A DNA stretch of 64,000 nucleotides. Origin: Pyronema omphalodes (lineage: Eukaryota; Ascomycota; Pezizomycetes; Pezizales; Pyronemataceae). Positions 11,501 to 21,429 of the stretch are shown here, piece by piece; within the stretch, counting starts at the first letter, position 1; every line of letters begins with the position of its first letter. The stretch is taken from NCBI GenBank assembly GCA_024516155.1, contig JAJJXM010000015.1, positions 434,001 through 498,000 on the forward strand, written 5' to 3'. Position numbers and translations under genes: made by a program. Under the pieces are notes generated by a model that saw only the letters and a list, made by a program, of their open reading frames with translations, ran no database searches and had not been told where the DNA came from.

Positions 11501-12885
11501 TGTCACACCCTATAATGTGTGAAGATAGAATTGGTATCATATATAACGCTATGGAGAATATGGCAAACTCGACAGGAGAATGAATAATTGAGTTAGTATC
11601 CCGGGCCGGAAACCCCAGAGGAGCTCCGGCTAGCCACGTCACGTGATTCGTGACTGTCCGATAGGACCTCACGAGGATCCCGGCCCGAGGCGTCGAAACT
11701 ATTATTCACTGTCAGTTTGGGAGGACTCAGGACGGAGAAGGGGAAAGGAACACTTACCTCAAGGGTGTCGACTTACCCTTGAGACAACTACGAACGACGC
11801 TGATGGAGAACGAAGAAGACGACGAAAGGTCACCTCCTTATACCTGAGGAATGTTTGGCAATACACGGCTACGATAGGGGCTGCATAGGAACAGAAGATT
11901 CCAAGAGGATGCAGATGCGGCGCAAGGATATCATCCGGTGTTACTAGTTGGGTGAACAGTGGGGCGAAAGATAAGGCAGAGTCTAGTCAGCAAACAGGAG
12001 TGGAATGCAAGACAAGGGTCAACAGTGCATTGGCATGAGACAACGTCCAGCAGGGAACTCCACTCAGGAAACCTGTTTGATGGAACTGATATGACGCGTC
12101 CTTGGGCCTAGAGCTGCCAACTTGGAACAAGACGGCGTTTGCATCCACACCAGGGTGTGGCTGCGCGCAAGTGCGCGCAGGTGGGGCACATATGACATCA
12201 CACAGGAATGTGACGGAGTGATCCACTCCGGTAGGGCATCAGGATGCCTTATGATGTCAGTGACCTCTACTTGCAATCGAGATTCTCTAGGGAGATCTAT
12301 GATGGCGCGACTCATACGATAAATGACTCATGCGTTATTATCACAAGAGTTCATGCATGATGCAGTCAGACGGAGTTGCCCTCCGGTGTGACTCATAACC
12401 CCAGCACCTCATTGGAAGGTGTGGTAGTACGGTGAGCGATTTCAAGGATCAATCTGACCAGGTCGAGCATTATGCAAGTGAGCAATTAATTTAATTGCGC
12501 GCTTAGCATGATGCAAGCCTCAGCAGATGCGTCACAGCCTTGACTCATGTCTTATCTCCTAAGCTCAGTTTGGCAGTTGGTTCCCCAAGGAAGGCTGGGC
12601 GAATTTGTAGACGAAAGTCTATAAAAGACCCTATGACTTCCCTCTGTCTCCTCCATCATCAACCATTGATCCTATACGCGACGATACACTATCTACACCA
12701 ACGAATACCTCCAAAGACAACCCTTAAGTTTATTCGGCCTGTGATCGGTTAATTCTCTTCCTAGCTTATCCTTGGAATAAGTTCTTTTAGTTCTTGAGGA
12801 CGAAGCGTCTGTCTACACCAGGACAGAGAACTTGAGATACCACCGGAAAAGCCTCTGCATAGTTAGGACTGTGCCCAGGTTCACA
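11501..12885 (+). repeat. Gypsy 5' LTR with TATA box at 12620
   Basis: Direct repeat of 20040-21424. A TATAAAAG at 12620-12627 lies about 100 bp before the proposed RNA start (12722). Short frames inside both LTRs are identical because the LTRs are, not because they are genes. Confidence 0.95.
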
Positions 12886-12899
12886 CTATAAACTTAAGG
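12722..12899 (+). promoter_or_regulatory. Gypsy self-priming pair: LTR CCTTAAGTTTAT (12722-12733) and PBS ATAAACTTAAGG (12888-12899)
   Basis: There is no TGG-type tRNA complement after the 5' LTR. Instead, 12 nt starting 2 nt past the LTR end are the exact reverse complement of 12 nt in the LTR, about 100 bp downstream of the TATA box. In Tf1/sushi chromoviruses the first 11 nt of the RNA fold back on such a site and prime reverse transcription. This predicts an RNA start at about 12722. Confidence 0.65.
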
Positions 12900-12994
12900 C
12901 TACAAGCTACCAAGTTTATTAATCGACACGAACACGAAAAGACCCTCTTCTAGGGCAAGCCTTATCAATTTCCGAAAACACATTCTATTCAGCA

Positions 12995-15160
12995 ATGTCT
13001 TCCTTCCCCAGAATCACTGCCTCCCCGGCACCCCGCGACGATGACGACGTTTCCATGACCAATGCAGTGGAAATCTATCGCCCTCAAACATGGGACGAGC
13101 TCTCTGGGCCAGGAAAGGCAACACGCCAGGGGACCAGTGTTGACAGGAACCAACTTCCTGATTGGTTCATTAAGATGGTGGAAAAGATGCAAATGACGGA
13201 AAGGGATGTTCAGGGATTGATGGCAGCCCTTAGAACCGAAGGAGCAACGGTACAAGCTGATATCAATTACATGAAGTACCAATATGACGAGATGGCCAAA
13301 ACAATGCAACAAGCCTACGACGTTGTGTTGCGCCAAGGGAATATTGACAGAGAACTGAGCCAAACCTCCATTGTACGACTCATTCAATCTAGCAATGAGT
13401 TTAGCTCAGACGTTTGGAATGCCATTGGGGAATTGGCAACAGATATTCAGCAGAAGCAGGCAGCCCACAACCAGGCTGCTGAACGTTTGAACATTGGTGT
13501 CAGGATCATCAATGACTACTTGAGGGATTTCTCCAACTATCAACAAGGTTGGAATATGGGAGTCGAGGGTTGGGCAGCCACAAAAAATCAGACTGACCAA
13601 CAAAGGGACGAACAGATTCGTCTTTTAGCACAAGCAGAGCAGGAGCAACAACGGAAATTGCTGGAATATGAGACTCAGAGGGAGAATGAGAAGAAGGAAA
13701 TCATCGATAAGGTTATCCAAAGAGTGATGGATATGAATGCAAGGAACCAACCTATCGATGCGGAATCTTTGGCTGAGGCGGTACAAGATGAACCCCGGCG
13801 GAGAACTGTCTCCCCTAGCCTTTTCAACATTGCAATGGAGACTGCCCTGCCTGCCTCAAGGATTGCTACACCACCCCCAGCAGCAGCTGGAAACGGCGGC
13901 CGAGGCAATGGCCCCCCAAGAAGGAGAATCACCATTCCTCCTCCGGAGCCCTCTGATAATGGAAACCGCAATCCCAGACAGCCTGCAGCACCCCCACAAC
14001 AGAACCAGCCCAGTGATAATGCAGAAGTCGAAGCTACACGATTTCTGACAGCTATCATTGACAAGATTCAAGGACCTAGGGATGGCCCCAAGAGACCCAA
14101 GATGCCAGAACTCAAGGCACCACAATACTTTTCTGGCAAGGACAAGACTCTTTACAGAGCCTGGTGGACGTCGGTACAGGACTATGTTTCAACCTATGCT
14201 ATGTCCTGGCCGGACGAGGATGCACAGATCAAATGGGTTGGTAGTTTATTCACCCACAAGGCTTTGGCATGGCACCAGGAGCGTAGGAAGTCTATCCAGA
14301 AGCAGAACTTGAAGGACAATTGGGAGGCATTCTCTAGTGCGATTGAGGCAAGGTTTGAGGACAAGAGGGAAGCTCAGAAGGATGTGAAACGAATCACGGA
14401 GCTTCAATACGATGGTGATATCGATGACTATATTACAAAATTGGAGGACTTGAATATGCGCGTCGGGGCATTGGGACCTATGTACAGAAATGTCATATGG
14501 GAGGCCATGACCCCGGCAATTAAAAAAATGGTTTACCAGAGATATGGTGGAATTCCAAATGAAGACAGTACCCTAATCGATGCAGTAAAGGATGCTGCGC
14601 ATGTTATTGAGGGTTTGAATGAGGAATTGGGATATACCAAAAAGAGAACTTTGGAAGTGCGTGGGGAACGCAAGGATAAGGGAAAAGAAAAGGAAACTGC
14701 GCATCCAAGAGAGGTGCAGCAGAAGAATCAAAAGGTTAAGGATAAGGGACCGAAAAAGGAATTTGCTGGGAAAAAGGATAAGAAATCAGAAAAACCAGCA
14801 GTATATGCCTCAGGAAGGGAGGCTTTGCAAGGAGTTCCCCAAGCCGAAATTGATAAACATAAGAAGGAAAAGGCAGACTGTTGGCGTTGTGGTCGTTCAG
14901 GACACAGGATGTATGACTGCTATGCGAAGAAGACAGTTGGGGGAACCGAGTTGGCAAAAGATGGGAAGGTTGCTTCTTCAGGGAAGAGGAAGCGCGACAA
15001 CAATGATAATGAAGATGGGCATGAACAAGAAACGCCCAAGGAGGCCAAGAAGGCAAAGACTGCTGCAGTAAGGCAAGATGAGGAAGACACTCATATGTCT
15101 GATGCGCAACCAAGGATTTGGGAATTGGAGGATGAGGAAAATATGCATTCGGATTTCTAA
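12995..15160 (+). CDS. Gypsy Gag
   Basis: 721 residues from ATG 12995 to TAA 15158-15160. It has an N-terminal helical region with Gln/Glu-rich coiled-coil segments (about residues 60-250), a Pro/Asn-rich linker (about 285-345), a Retrotrans_gag capsid-like region (WWTSVQDYV, LAWHQERRK, about 380-520), a Lys-rich stretch and a CCHC knuckle CWRCGRSGHRMYDC (about 630). Gag packages the RNA into cytoplasmic particles. The pol frame (-1) is open from 15136 and so overlaps the last 25 nt of gag, which allows a -1 frameshift; no classic slippery heptamer stands out there. Confidence 0.9.
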   Translation: MSSFPRITASPAPRDDDDVSMTNAVEIYRPQTWDELSGPGKATRQGTSVDRNQLPDWFIKMVEKMQMTERDVQGLMAALRTEGATVQADINYMKYQYDEMAKTMQQAYDVVLRQGNIDRELSQTSIVRLIQSSNEFSSDVWNAIGELATDIQQKQAAHNQAAERLNIGVRIINDYLRDFSNYQQGWNMGVEGWAATKNQTDQQRDEQIRLLAQAEQEQQRKLLEYETQRENEKKEIIDKVIQRVMDMNARNQPIDAESLAEAVQDEPRRRTVSPSLFNIAMETALPASRIATPPPAAAGNGGRGNGPPRRRITIPPPEPSDNGNRNPRQPAAPPQQNQPSDNAEVEATRFLTAIIDKIQGPRDGPKRPKMPELKAPQYFSGKDKTLYRAWWTSVQDYVSTYAMSWPDEDAQIKWVGSLFTHKALAWHQERRKSIQKQNLKDNWEAFSSAIEARFEDKREAQKDVKRITELQYDGDIDDYITKLEDLNMRVGALGPMYRNVIWEAMTPAIKKMVYQRYGGIPNEDSTLIDAVKDAAHVIEGLNEELGYTKKRTLEVRGERKDKGKEKETAHPREVQQKNQKVKDKGPKKEFAGKKDKKSEKPAVYASGREALQGVPQAEIDKHKKEKADCWRCGRSGHRMYDCYAKKTVGGTELAKDGKVASSGKRKRDNNDNEDGHEQETPKEAKKAKTAAVRQDEEDTHMSDAQPRIWELEDEENMHSDF

Positions 15161-15243
15161 AGTCCTCTAGGGAGGCGTCACCCGAGGAGGAAACATATGA
15201 AGACGCAATAATTGGGAAATGTGCAGGAACAAAAAGAAAAACA

Positions 15244-16044
15244 ATGGACAGCCTTGAGTCGACCAGGACAAAGAGTCGACGATTAGACAATGGAGATGCT
15301 ATTCCAGGAACTAGGGAATTAGCTCCAACTCCTCCTCACCATGGACCGAGACCAATAATCAATATGGTTCTCCTATGGTCCAAGAATCAGCAACGCACGA
15401 TTAGAGTCCTATTAGACACAGGCTCTACTGCCGCCCTTCTGGACAAAGCCTTTGTCCAGAAATTCAAGATTCCAACCGTCAAAAGAGACACCCCCCTCCA
15501 AATTCGCAACTTTAACAATGAAATAGTTGCTGGAGCAGGAGTATTCTTTACGGTTCCATTTATGTTGCAGCATAAGAACCACTTTGCTGCAGAATCATTT
15601 GAAGTCGCTCCACTAGATAGCGACTGCGATGCTATCCTTCCATATTGGTGGATGGCTCAACATCAGCCTTGCAACCTCTGGGGAAATCAGAACCACATCT
15701 CATTCACCTCCTCACGTTGCAAAGAGAAGTGCACTAAGGCGCAAGCCAGTGCCTTTTCCCTCCAGGTCGACAAACATGTACTCGACCACCCAGAGGCCTT
15801 AGTCTTAGGCCATATCTCATCATTATCCACCACAGAAGAATTGTCAGAGGCACTTCAACAAGTCCCTGAGAAATTTCGTGGTTGGATCAATATTATGACA
15901 AAGGAAGCAGCAGATAGGCTTCCAGAACACAAACCATACGACCATGCTATTGACCTAAAGGAAGGAGAAACTCCTCCTTGGGGACCTGTCTATGCTCTCA
16001 ACGAAGTTGAGCTAGAGTGTCAAGAATCAACAATGACATGTTGA
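15244..16044 (+). CDS. Gypsy Pol, N-terminal part (protease), cut by solo LTR
   Basis: The first in-frame ATG is 15244, but the frame is open from 15136, so Pol is more likely made as a Gag fusion. The aspartic protease motif VLLDTGSTAALLD has its catalytic Asp near residue 58. Element-derived coding ends at 16017 (GTTGAGCTAGAG); the last nine codons to the TGA at 16042-16044 come from the inserted LTR. Skipping 16018-17034 (the LTR plus one TSD copy) restores the frame exactly into the RT part at 17035. Confidence 0.85.
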   Translation: MDSLESTRTKSRRLDNGDAIPGTRELAPTPPHHGPRPIINMVLLWSKNQQRTIRVLLDTGSTAALLDKAFVQKFKIPTVKRDTPLQIRNFNNEIVAGAGVFFTVPFMLQHKNHFAAESFEVAPLDSDCDAILPYWWMAQHQPCNLWGNQNHISFTSSRCKEKCTKAQASAFSLQVDKHVLDHPEALVLGHISSLSTTEELSEALQQVPEKFRGWINIMTKEAADRLPEHKPYDHAIDLKEGETPPWGPVYALNEVELECQESTMTC

Positions 16045-17029
16045 TAGGAGCCATGGTTGCGTCAGCAATCACATGGGCGTTGGGAATCACGGTAACGGTG
16101 TGGTACTTGGCTACCACGGGACGACGAGAATAACAAAGGAACAAGAAGACCACGGGGGACAAGGAGGAAAAAGGAACAAGAAGGTCGCGGGGTCAAGGAG
16201 GAAAAAGGAACAAGAAGGTCGTCGGGGAAGAGGTGGAACGAGGTGGGACGAAGGAAAGCGAGATGAAGCAGGACGGAGCTCGGCGAAGCTTCGGTACAGC
16301 TTCGGTGAGCTATGGGGAGCTCCGGAGGATACGGCGAGGAAGGTAACACAGCTCAGTGGAGCTCGGTGGAGCTCGGTGGAGCTCGGTGGAGCTCAGCCGA
16401 GCTGGGAACAAGAGACGGAAGAAGTTTCGGCAAGGAGCGGAGGAGGGAGCGACGGGAAGGTGACGCGCGAAGGTGGATCGAATACGGAGCTGCGCGAGAG
16501 CTCGCGTAGGATTAGGAAAGCGAGGCGCGCGTTTCGGAAGGCGAGGAGAAATAGGAAGAAACCAGAAAAAGGATACGCGATTATTTAGCAGGTATATGTT
16601 TGTAATTATTATTAGTTAGTTAGTATGGGAAACAAAGGGGCGTGAAGACTTACGGGAATTCTGGGAAGCTCCGGGGGTCGGACTGCTGGGCATGAGCCCC
16701 TCGGGTTACGAGGAAAAGGAGGAGATTAATGGATATATAAAAGGAGAAGGGAGGAACGCTGTATTTAGTCTTCACGCAATCAATTACCTTTCACCCCAAC
16801 TTACCTTGACCACTCAAAGATTGTCTGTCCGTGTGCTGAACGAGATCACGCAAAAACCCCAGAGCCCCCAACCCTAACCCCTTCCATCACCACCTATCAC
16901 TTCTCCCTCCCAACCGGCCACGCTACCAAGAAGACAGCCAGCCTACCTTGATAGGTACCAACGAAAGAATCGACGTACCTTTGTGTGTCGCCTCCCTCAG
17001 ATATCGATATCTGCGTGGCGTACCTAACA
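16018..17029 (+). mobile_element. Solo LTR (1,012 bp) inside Gypsy pol
   Basis: Starts TGTCAAGAATC and ends GTACCTAACA (TG...CA), with TSD TAGAG at 16013-16017 and 17030-17034. The host frame is continuous once it is removed. It carries a plausible core promoter (TATATAAAAGG near 16733) and a 10-bp GCTCGGTGGA array (about 16350-16400), as expected of an LTR. No internal coding region is present, so it is a recombination product of a full element from a different LTR family than the host Gypsy. Orientation is taken from the TATA box. Confidence 0.9.
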
Positions 17030-17034
17030 TAGAG

Positions 17035-19869
17035 ACACTAAGAGAATGGTTAAAGGACATGCTGCGTACAGGGAAAATACGACCCTCCAAGTCACCAGCA
17101 GCAGCCCCTATTCTTTTCGTCCCAAAGGCCCATGGCAGAGGTCTACGGTTATGTGTTGACTATCGGGGCATAAACAAAATAACAATTGCCAATCGATACC
17201 CGCTCCCACTCATGTCAGAATTACAGGACAGAGTTAGAGGAGCTAAAATATTCACGAAGATGGATCTGAAGAATGGATACCATCTAATAAGAATAAAGGA
17301 AGGAGATGAATGGAAAACGGCTTTTAGGTGCCGATATGGACTATATGAATTTTTGGTTATGCCTTTTGGGTTGAGCAATGCTCCGGCCACATTCCAAGAT
17401 ATGATGAATCATATCTTTAGGGATATGTTGGACCAAGGAGTTATTGCATATATTGATGATGTACTCATCTATGCGGAGACGGAAGAAAAGCATGATGAGT
17501 TGGTTAAAGAAGTATTAAGAAGGTTGGAAGAAAATGGATTGGTTATATCACCGGAAAAATGTGTCTGGGGAGAAAGGAAAGTGGAATTTCTGGGATATAT
17601 AATAAGCGAAAATGGGATTGAAATGGCTAAGGACAAGGTGGAAACAGTCCTTATATGGGAACCCCCAAAGTCCTTGAAGGAAGTACAAGGCTTTCTTGGA
17701 TTCGCTAACTTCTATCGGAGATTCATTAAGGACTTCTCAAGAATATGTCGTCCTCTTACAGAATCTACGAAAGGCGATCCAAAGAAATGGGAATGGACTG
17801 TTGCGATGGAACTAGCATTTGACGAGCTAAAGAGACGATTCACTACAGCACCAATCTTGCATCATTTTGATCCAAGAAAGGTCTGTATTGTTGAAACTGA
17901 CGCTTCTGATTTTGCTTTAGGCGCAGTTCTATCCCAGAAAGGGGATGATGGGAAGTTGCATCCAGTTGCTTTCCATTCAAGAAAATTCACTCCTGCTGAG
18001 ATCAACTATGAGATCCACGACAAGGAACTCTTAGCTATTGTTGACTCATTCAAAGTATGGAGAAGATATCTTGAAGGAGCAATGTTTACTGTGGAAGTGT
18101 ACAGCGACCACCAAAACCTGGAGTACTTTACAACAACAAAAGTACTCAATCGACGTCAAGCTAGATGGGCTCAAGAGCTTGCTGGCGTTGACTTCAAAAT
18201 TTATTACAGACCTGGGGTAAAGAATGGAAAACCTGATGCTTTATCTAGGCGTCCGGAGTTCCGCCCTGAAAAGGGGGGAGGTGAAGATCAGCCGATTACG
18301 ACGATCCTGCATCAAAGTCATTTTGCATCGATTTCGTCAATCAGCACTGCTGGAGAAGGGACATCTTTCATTATTTCTTCAGCACGTCTTTCCTCTATCC
18401 CCTTAGTTAAATGGTCTGCAGGATTCTTGAAGATGGTTAAGGAAGCTGGAAAACTGGATCAGATTTACGTGGAGGCAACAAAGAAAATTAAAGAACCACT
18501 GACGATAGAAGATGGCATTCTCTATCGAAAAGAAAAACTATGGGTACCAAGGGATTTGGTAAATACAGTTCTTGAATCCGAACATGACTCTAAGATTGCA
18601 GGTCACTTTGGACAAGACAAAACTATTGAATTAATTCGAAGGAACTTCTGGTGGCCGAAGATGGAAGAAGGAATAATCAATTATGTTAAGAGTTGTATGG
18701 AATGTCAAAGGGACAAAAAGGCGCGGCACCTGAAGTATGGATTACTTCAACCTTTGGAATTACCCTATGCCCCATGGCAATCAATCGCCATGGACTTTAT
18801 TACAGACCTACCGGAATCAAATGGATGTGATCAACTCTGGGTAGTAGTTGATCGATTTTCGAAGATGGCCCACTTTATACCATTGCAAAAGGACGGCAAG
18901 ACAACTGCAGACCTTGTCCGGATCTTTGCAAAAGAAATATGGAAATTACATGGGCTGCCAACAGACATTGTTTCGGATAGGGACTCCAGGTTCACAAGTA
19001 CGACCTGGAAAGCATTTCTTGGGACACTAGCAATCAAGCCTAGAATGTCCACAGCGTTCCACCCTCAAACTGACGGACAGACGGAACGACTCAACCAGAC
19101 AATTGAAGCATACCTCCGCTCCTTTGTCAATCATGAGATGGACGATTGGGTTGACTTGTTGCCGATGGCAGAGTTTGCCTATAACAACTCAGTAACCACC
19201 GCTACAGGACTATCACCCTTTTATGCGAATTACGGTTACAACCCCATTGCCAGCAACCCTACTGCAACTGCTGTGCGAAATCCTGCCAGCAAAGCATACG
19301 CCCACTGGATGCATACTGTGCACGAAGGAGCAAAATTATCCTTACAGAAAGCACAAGAAAGAATGAAGAAGTATGCAGACCTACAACGAAAGGAGGCCCC
19401 TACTTACCAAGTTGGAGACTTGGTTATGCTTGATGGACGACATATTAAAACACGACGACCATCACACAAATTGGATCATAAATTACATGGTCCATTTCAA
19501 GTCGAAAAAGTCATATCCCCGACAGCAATTCGTCTCACACTACCACGCAAATGGAAGATTCATAATGTCTTTCATATTTCCCTACTTGAGCCTTTCCACA
19601 CCGGTACAAGAGCTCCACCAGATCCAAATAAAATTCTTAGGGAAGCAGACGATGTTGAGGGAAGCGAGGAGTACGACATAGATGAAATCATGAGCAGTTA
19701 TAAATCAGGAAACAGAGTACTCTACCTCGTCAAATGGCTTGGGTGGCCTAACAAGAGAGATTGGACGGCAGAACCCTTTGACAACTTTTCAGTAGGAGGT
19801 CAGGAGAAGCTAAGAGAATTCCATCTCAAGCACCCTGACTCTCCGAGGGACTACCGACTCAAAGACTAA
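17035..19869 (+). CDS. Gypsy Pol, main part (RT, RNase H, integrase, chromodomain)
   Basis: 945 codons including the stop, in frame with 15244-16017. RT has the motifs TKMDLKNGYH, PFGLSNAPATFQ and the catalytic AYIDDVLIY; RNase H follows (VETDASDFALGAVLSQK, EIHDKELLAIV, VYSDHQNLEYF); integrase has the HHCC finger (GHFGQDKT...CMECQRDKK) and the core MDFITDLP, SDRDSRF and the catalytic glutamate in TDGQTERLNQTIE. The end is a chromodomain (EEYDIDEIMSSYKSG, YLVKWLGWPNKRDW), which in chromoviruses steers integration to marked chromatin. No stop or frameshift was seen inside this part. Confidence 0.95.
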   Translation, partial: TLREWLKDMLRTGKIRPSKSPAAAPILFVPKAHGRGLRLCVDYRGINKITIANRYPLPLMSELQDRVRGAKIFTKMDLKNGYHLIRIKEGDEWKTAFRCRYGLYEFLVMPFGLSNAPATFQDMMNHIFRDMLDQGVIAYIDDVLIYAETEEKHDELVKEVLRRLEENGLVISPEKCVWGERKVEFLGYIISENGIEMAKDKVETVLIWEPPKSLKEVQGFLGFANFYRRFIKDFSRICRPLTESTKGDPKKWEWTVAMELAFDELKRRFTTAPILHHFDPRKVCIVETDASDFALGAVLSQKGDDGKLHPVAFHSRKFTPAEINYEIHDKELLAIVDSFKVWRRYLEGAMFTVEVYSDHQNLEYFTTTKVLNRRQARWAQELAGVDFKIYYRPGVKNGKPDALSRRPEFRPEKGGGEDQPITTILHQSHFASISSISTAGEGTSFIISSARLSSIPLVKWSAGFLKMVKEAGKLDQIYVEATKKIKEPLTIEDGILYRKEKLWVPRDLVNTVLESEHDSKIAGHFGQDKTIELIRRNFWWPKMEEGIINYVKSCMECQRDKKARHLKYGLLQPLELPYAPWQSIAMDFITDLPESNGCDQLWVVVDRFSKMAHFIPLQKDGKTTADLVRIFAKEIWKLHGLPTDIVSDRDSRFTSTTWKAFLGTLAIKPRMSTAFHPQTDGQTERLNQTIEAYLRSFVNHEMDDWVDLLPMAEFAYNNSVTTATGLSPFYANYGYNPIASNPTATAVRNPASKAYAHWMHTVHEGAKLSLQKAQERMKKYADLQRKEAPTYQVGDLVMLDGRHIKTRRPSHKLDHKLHGPFQVEKVISPTAIRLTLPRKWKIHNVFHISLLEPFHTGTRAPPDPNKILREADDVEGSEEYDIDEIMSSYKSGNRVLYLVKWLGWPNKRDWTAEPFDNFSVGGQEKLREFHLKHPDSPRDYRLKD

Positions 19870-20039
19870 GCTTAATGTTTTTTCCCACGCGGTTTTCATT
19901 AAGTTGAGTTGGTAGTAGGATGTAGGGGCTGGAGGACTACATCTATAATTGATCACTTAATCACTTGGCTGCGGCGAGGTGCGATCACAGAATGATGAAC
20001 TACGAGCTTCGGGACGAAGCTTGAACAGGGGGGAGGTGG

Positions 20040-21424
20040 TGTCACACCCTATAATGTGTGAAGATAGAATTGGTATCATATATAACGCTATGGAGAATAT
20101 GGCAAACTCGACAGGAGAATGAATAATTGAGTTAGTATCCCGGGCCGGAAACCCCAGAGGAGCTCCGGCTAGCCACGTCACGTGATTCGTGACTGTCCGA
20201 TAGGACCTCACGAGGATCCCGGCCCGAGGCGTCGAAACTATTATTCACTGTCAGTTTGGGAGGACTCAGGACGGAGAAGGGGAAAGGAACACTTACCTCA
20301 AGGGTGTCGACTTACCCTTGAGACAACTACGAACGACGCTGATGGAGAACGAAGAAGACGACGAAAGGTCACCTCCTTATACCTGAGGAATGTTTGGCAA
20401 TACACGGCTACGATAGGGGCTGCATAGGAACAGAAGATTCCAAGAGGATGCAGATGCGGCGCAAGGATATCATCCGGTGTTACTAGTTGGGTGAACAGTG
20501 GGGCGAAAGATAAGGCAGAGTCTAGTCAGCAAACAGGAGTGGAATGCAGGACAAGGGTCAACAGTGCATTGGCATGAGACAACGTCCAGCAGGGAACTCC
20601 ACTCAGGAAACCTGTTTGATGGAACTGATATGACGCGTCCTTGGGCCTAGAGCTGCCAACTTGGAACAAGACGGCGTTTGCATCCACACCAGGGTGTGGC
20701 TGCGCGCAAGTGCGCGCAGGTGGGGCACATATGACATCACACAGGAATGTGACGGAGTGATCCACTCCGGTAGGGCATCAGGATGCCTTATGATGTCAGT
20801 GACCTCTACTTGCAATCGAGATTCTCTAGGGAGATCTATGATGGCGCGACTCATACGATAAATGACTCATGCGTTATTATCACAAGAGTTCATGCATGAT
20901 GCAGTCAGACGGAGTTGCCCTCCGGTGTGACTCATAACCCCAGCACCTCATTGGAAGGTGTGGTAGTACGGTGAGCGATTTCAAGGATCAATCTGACCAG
21001 GGCGAGCATTATGCAAGTGAGCAATTAATTTAATTGCGCGCTTAGCATGATGCAAGCCTCAGCAGATGCGTCACAGCCTTGACTCATGTCTTATCTCCTA
21101 AGCTCAGTTTGGCAGTTGGTTCCCCAAGGAAGGCTGGGCGAATTTGTAGACGAAAGTCTATAAAAGACCCTATGACTTCCCTCTGTCTCCTCCATCATCA
21201 ACCATTGATCCTATACGCGACGATACACTATCTACACCAACGAATACCTCCAAAGACAACCCTTAAGTTTATTCGGCCTGTGATCGGTTAATTCTCTTCC
21301 TAGCTTATCCTTGGAATAAGTTCTTTTAGTTCTTGAGGACGAAGCGTCTGTCTACACCAGGACAGAGAACTTGAGATACCACCGGAAAAGCCTCTGCATA
21401 GTTAGGACTGTGCCCAGGTTCACA
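20040..21424 (+). repeat. Gypsy 3' LTR
   Basis: 1,385 bp. Differs from the 5' LTR at GCAGGACAAG versus GCAAGACAAG and CAGGGCGAG versus CAGGTCGAG. The purine tract before 20040 is the plus-strand primer. Confidence 0.95.
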
Positions 21425-21429
21425 GATTC

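Larger units (their letters stand above)
11501..21424 (+). mobile_element. Ty3/Gypsy chromovirus (nested in Copia, itself interrupted)
   Basis: The LTRs are 1,385 bp (11501-12885 and 20040-21424), TGTCACAC...GTTCACA, and by eye differ at only two positions (about 0.14%), so the insertion is recent. TSD GATTC lies at 11496-11500 and 21425-21429. Order: Gag with zinc knuckle, protease, RT, RNase H, HHCC-DDE integrase, C-terminal chromodomain. A purine tract GGGGGGAGGTGG precedes the 3' LTR. Pol is interrupted by the solo LTR at 16018-17029. Confidence 0.95.

Noticed and set aside
11643..11888. Paired identical open frames at 11643 and 20182 (and others in both LTRs)
   Set aside because: They are identical only because the Gypsy LTRs are identical, and no coding signal is present.
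16073..16588. 171-codon open frame
   Set aside because: It lies wholly inside the solo LTR and is built from GAGCTCGGTG and GGAACAAGAAGG repeats.
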